Positions 62,119 to 64,000 of a DNA stretch of 64,000 nucleotides are shown here, in pieces. Position numbers and translations under genes: made by a program. Within the stretch, counting starts at the first letter, position 1, and every line of letters begins with the position of its first letter. This stretch comes from Massilia antarctica (GTDB taxonomy: Bacteria; Pseudomonadota; Gammaproteobacteria; Burkholderiales; Burkholderiaceae_D), in contig NZ_CP065053.1 of assembly GCF_015689335.1 (NCBI RefSeq), forward strand, positions 2,976,001 through 3,040,000. Direction: 5' to 3'. Under the pieces are notes generated by a model that saw nothing but the letters and a program-made list of their open reading frames with translations, ran no database searches and was not told where the DNA came from.

Positions 62119-63303
62119 ATGACATATGCAAAGCGACTTCAGGCCTTGATGTTCGGTCTGGCAATTTCGGCCAGCATCCCTGCGCTGGCTGCACCGGTGG
62201 AGGGACGCCCGGTTGAATACCAGCTGAACCTGCAAATGCCAGTGACGAAGATTGCGACGGAAATCAACGACCTGCACACCTGGATGATGATCGTCTGCAT
62301 GGTGATCTTCGTCGCGGTGTTCGGCGTGATGTTCTATTCGGTCTTCAAGCACCGCCGTTCGCTGGGCCACAAGCCAGCCACCTTCCACGAATCGACCGCT
62401 GTCGAGATCGCCTGGACCGTCGTGCCTTTCCTGATCGTCATCGTGATGGCGCTGCCGGCGACCAAGACCGTGGTGGCGATGAAAGACACCTCCAATGCCG
62501 ACATCACCATCAAGGCCACCGGCATGCAGTGGAAATGGGGCTACGATTACCTCAAGGGCGAGGGCGAAGGCATTTCCTTCCTGTCGAACCTGAAAACCCC
62601 GCGTTCGCAAGTCGGTTCGCCCGGCGTGGCGCCGACCGAAGCGCGCGGCGTCAACTACCTGATGGAAGTCGACAATGAAATCTACGTGCCGGTCAACAAG
62701 AAGATCCGCATCGTCCTGACCGCCAACGACGTCATCCACGCCTGGATGATCCCGGCCTTCGGCGTCAAGCAGGATGCGATTCCCGGTTTCGTGCGCGATA
62801 CCTGGTTCAAGGCCGAGCAGATCGGTACCTACCGCGGCCAGTGCGCCGAGCTGTGCGGTAAAGAACACGCCTTCATGCCGATCGTGGTCAATGTCGTCTC
62901 CGACGCCGACTACACCAAGTGGGTCGACGGCGAGAAAAAGAAAATGGCTGCCCTGGCCGACGATCCATCGAAAGTGTGGACCATCGACGAATTGAAAGTC
63001 AAAGGCGAAAAAGTCTACGCCACCAATTGCGTGGTCTGCCACCAGGCCAACGGCAAGGGTGTTCCTGGTGCGTTCGCCGCGCTGGACGGTTCGCCCGTGG
63101 TCAATGGCCCGAAAGCGGCCCAGATCCACACTCTGCTCAACGGCCAGAAGTCGGGCAAGTTCCCGACCGAAATGCCAGCCTGGAAACAATTGTCGGATTC
63201 TGATATTGCTGCGGTGATTACCTTCACCCGCAACAACTGGTCGAACAAGGCAACGGAAAATATCGTTCAACCAGCCGAAGTCCTGGCTGCACGTAACAAG
63301 TAA
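62119..63303 (+). CDS. coxB: Cytochrome c oxidase subunit II with fused cytochrome c domain
   Basis: A 394-residue protein. A signal peptide (QALMFGLAISASIPALAA) and two membrane helices (TWMMIVCMVIFVAVFGVMF, WTVVPFLIVIVMALPA) precede the CuA domain with C242-A-E-L-C246-x3-H250 (CAELCGKEH). The C-terminal domain carries C304-V-V-C307-H308, a covalent haem c site, so this is a caa3-type subunit II. It accepts electrons from cytochrome c and passes them to subunit I. ATG at 62119 is chosen because the signal peptide starts there; GGGG precedes it. ctaD follows after 13 bases. Confidence 0.95.
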   Translation: MTYAKRLQALMFGLAISASIPALAAPVEGRPVEYQLNLQMPVTKIATEINDLHTWMMIVCMVIFVAVFGVMFYSVFKHRRSLGHKPATFHESTAVEIAWTVVPFLIVIVMALPATKTVVAMKDTSNADITIKATGMQWKWGYDYLKGEGEGISFLSNLKTPRSQVGSPGVAPTEARGVNYLMEVDNEIYVPVNKKIRIVLTANDVIHAWMIPAFGVKQDAIPGFVRDTWFKAEQIGTYRGQCAELCGKEHAFMPIVVNVVSDADYTKWVDGEKKKMAALADDPSKVWTIDELKVKGEKVYATNCVVCHQANGKGVPGAFAALDGSPVVNGPKAAQIHTLLNGQKSGKFPTEMPAWKQLSDSDIAAVITFTRNNWSNKATENIVQPAEVLAARNK

Positions 63304-63316
63304 TCGGGAGTAAGTT

Positions 63317-64000
63317 ATGAGCACAAGCACACTAGATCACGCACACGGCCATGACCACGATCATAGCCACGATCACCCGACGGGCCTGACCCGCTGGCTG
63401 TTCGCCACCAACCACAAGGATATCGGTACCCTGTACCTGTGGTTCTCGCTCATCATGCTGCTGTCCGGCGGCGTGCTGGCGCTGATGATCCGTACCGAAC
63501 TGTTCAAGCCGGGCCTGCAATTCTTCCAGCCCGAGTTCTTCAACCAGCTGACCACGATGCACGGTCTGGTGATGGTGTTCGGCGCGATCATGCCGGCCTT
63601 CGTCGGCTACGCCAACTGGATGATCCCGCTGCAAGTGGGCGCCTCCGACATGGCCTTCGCACGGATGAACAACTTCTCGTTCTGGCTGCTGCCACCGGCG
63701 GCGATCCTGCTGGCGACCTCGTTCCTGGTGCCTGGCGGCGCGACCGCCGCCGGCTGGACCCTGTACGCTCCGCTGTCGACCCAGATGGGCCCCGGCATGG
63801 ACATGGCGATTTTCGCGATGCACCTGATGGGCGCCTCGTCGATCATGGGTTCGATCAACATCATCGTCACCATCCTGAACATGCGCGCTCCCGGCATGAC
63901 CCTGATGAAAATGCCGATGTTCTGCTGGACCTGGCTCATTACCGCCTACCTGCTGATCGCCGTGATGCCTGTGTTGGCTGGCGCGATCACCATGACCCTC
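63317..64000 (+). CDS. ctaD: Cytochrome c oxidase subunit I (cut by the window edge)
   Basis: The first 228 residues of an open frame that continues beyond the window. TNHKDIGTLYLWFSLIMLLS is helix I; TTMHGLVMVFGAIMPAFVGY holds the haem-a ligand His; NNFSFWLLPPAAILLATSF and MGASSIMGSINIIVTI are later helices. The N-terminus before helix I has an alternating His segment, HAHGHDHDHSHDH at residues 8-20, unusual for CtaD and possibly metal-binding. GGGAG before the ATG supports the start. Subunit I reduces O2 and pumps protons. Confidence 0.93.
   Translation, partial: MSTSTLDHAHGHDHDHSHDHPTGLTRWLFATNHKDIGTLYLWFSLIMLLSGGVLALMIRTELFKPGLQFFQPEFFNQLTTMHGLVMVFGAIMPAFVGYANWMIPLQVGASDMAFARMNNFSFWLLPPAAILLATSFLVPGGATAAGWTLYAPLSTQMGPGMDMAIFAMHLMGASSIMGSINIIVTILNMRAPGMTLMKMPMFCWTWLITAYLLIAVMPVLAGAITMTL

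Overview
The window is high-GC chromosomal DNA, almost certainly from a betaproteobacterium of the Oxalobacteraceae (Massilia/Duganella/Telluria type). This is inferred from gene content and order: xseB-ispA-dxs, pilU-pilT next to yggS-proC, glcDEF, oxyR, ubiA, comF-bioC followed by coxB-ctaD, plus a TonB-dependent glucan locus with a flavin halogenase. I found no rRNA, tRNA, CRISPR array, insertion sequence, phage or plasmid module.

Layout. 1-5.2 kb: a crystallin-like protein, a Gly/Cys-tailed protein, sseA, two tandem DMT-type exporters and a Rieske oxygenase. 5.4-8.5 kb: the xseB-ispA-dxs isoprenoid operon, ending in an 11-bp-stem UUCG hairpin. 8.7-11.1 kb: a metallo-beta-lactamase-fold protein that has lost its metal-binding histidines, an NTF2-like protein, and a UDG/DUF488 pair. 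11.1-12.1 kb: a long non-coding, partly AT-rich leader. 12.1-20.9 kb: the most interesting block. It holds two large paralogous proteins with a possible Fe(II)/2-oxoglutarate facial triad, an ATP-grasp ligase, and two half-ABC exporters whose motif defects are complementary, as in heterodimers with one degenerate and one working ATP site. It reads as an undescribed biosynthesis-and-export cluster without NRPS, PKS or a visible precursor peptide.

20.8-31.3 kb: a convergent unknown gene, DUF5329, a PduO-type cobalamin adenosyltransferase, glcDEF, glutathione peroxidase, pilU, pilT, yggS and proC. 31.5-35.8 kb: a six-repeat propeller-like protein and a partner gene, a decayed regulator remnant in a non-coding stretch, and a yqjD/yqjE/yqjK-like trio. 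35.8-42.7 kb: ubiA, a hybrid histidine kinase, an acyl-CoA dehydrogenase, oxyR and a third PilT/PilU-family ATPase, followed by a large inverted repeat. 42.8-44.8 kb: rfaE2, a nucleotidyltransferase-like protein and a secreted protein.

44.9-56.1 kb is a beta-glucan/cellodextrin utilization locus. A LacI regulator and a tryptophan-halogenase-family flavoprotein diverge from a TonB-dependent receptor, GH1 beta-glucosidase, glucokinase, MFS permease, GH9 cellulase and a UPF0303 protein. The divergent promoter region carries paired LacI-type palindromes 21 bp apart. The expected flow is polymer or oligomer cleavage by GH9, outer-membrane uptake by the receptor, inner-membrane uptake by the MFS protein, hydrolysis by GH1 and phosphorylation by glucokinase. 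A 13/14 match to the same palindrome lies upstream of the 12-21 kb cluster.

56.1-64 kb: a 7-bp tandem repeat and a hairpin, a Gfo/Idh/MocA oxidoreductase, an S8 protease with a small propeptide-like partner, trmL, comF, bioC, and the start of the cytochrome c oxidase operon (coxB, ctaD) behind a good sigma70-type promoter. ctaD runs off the right edge.
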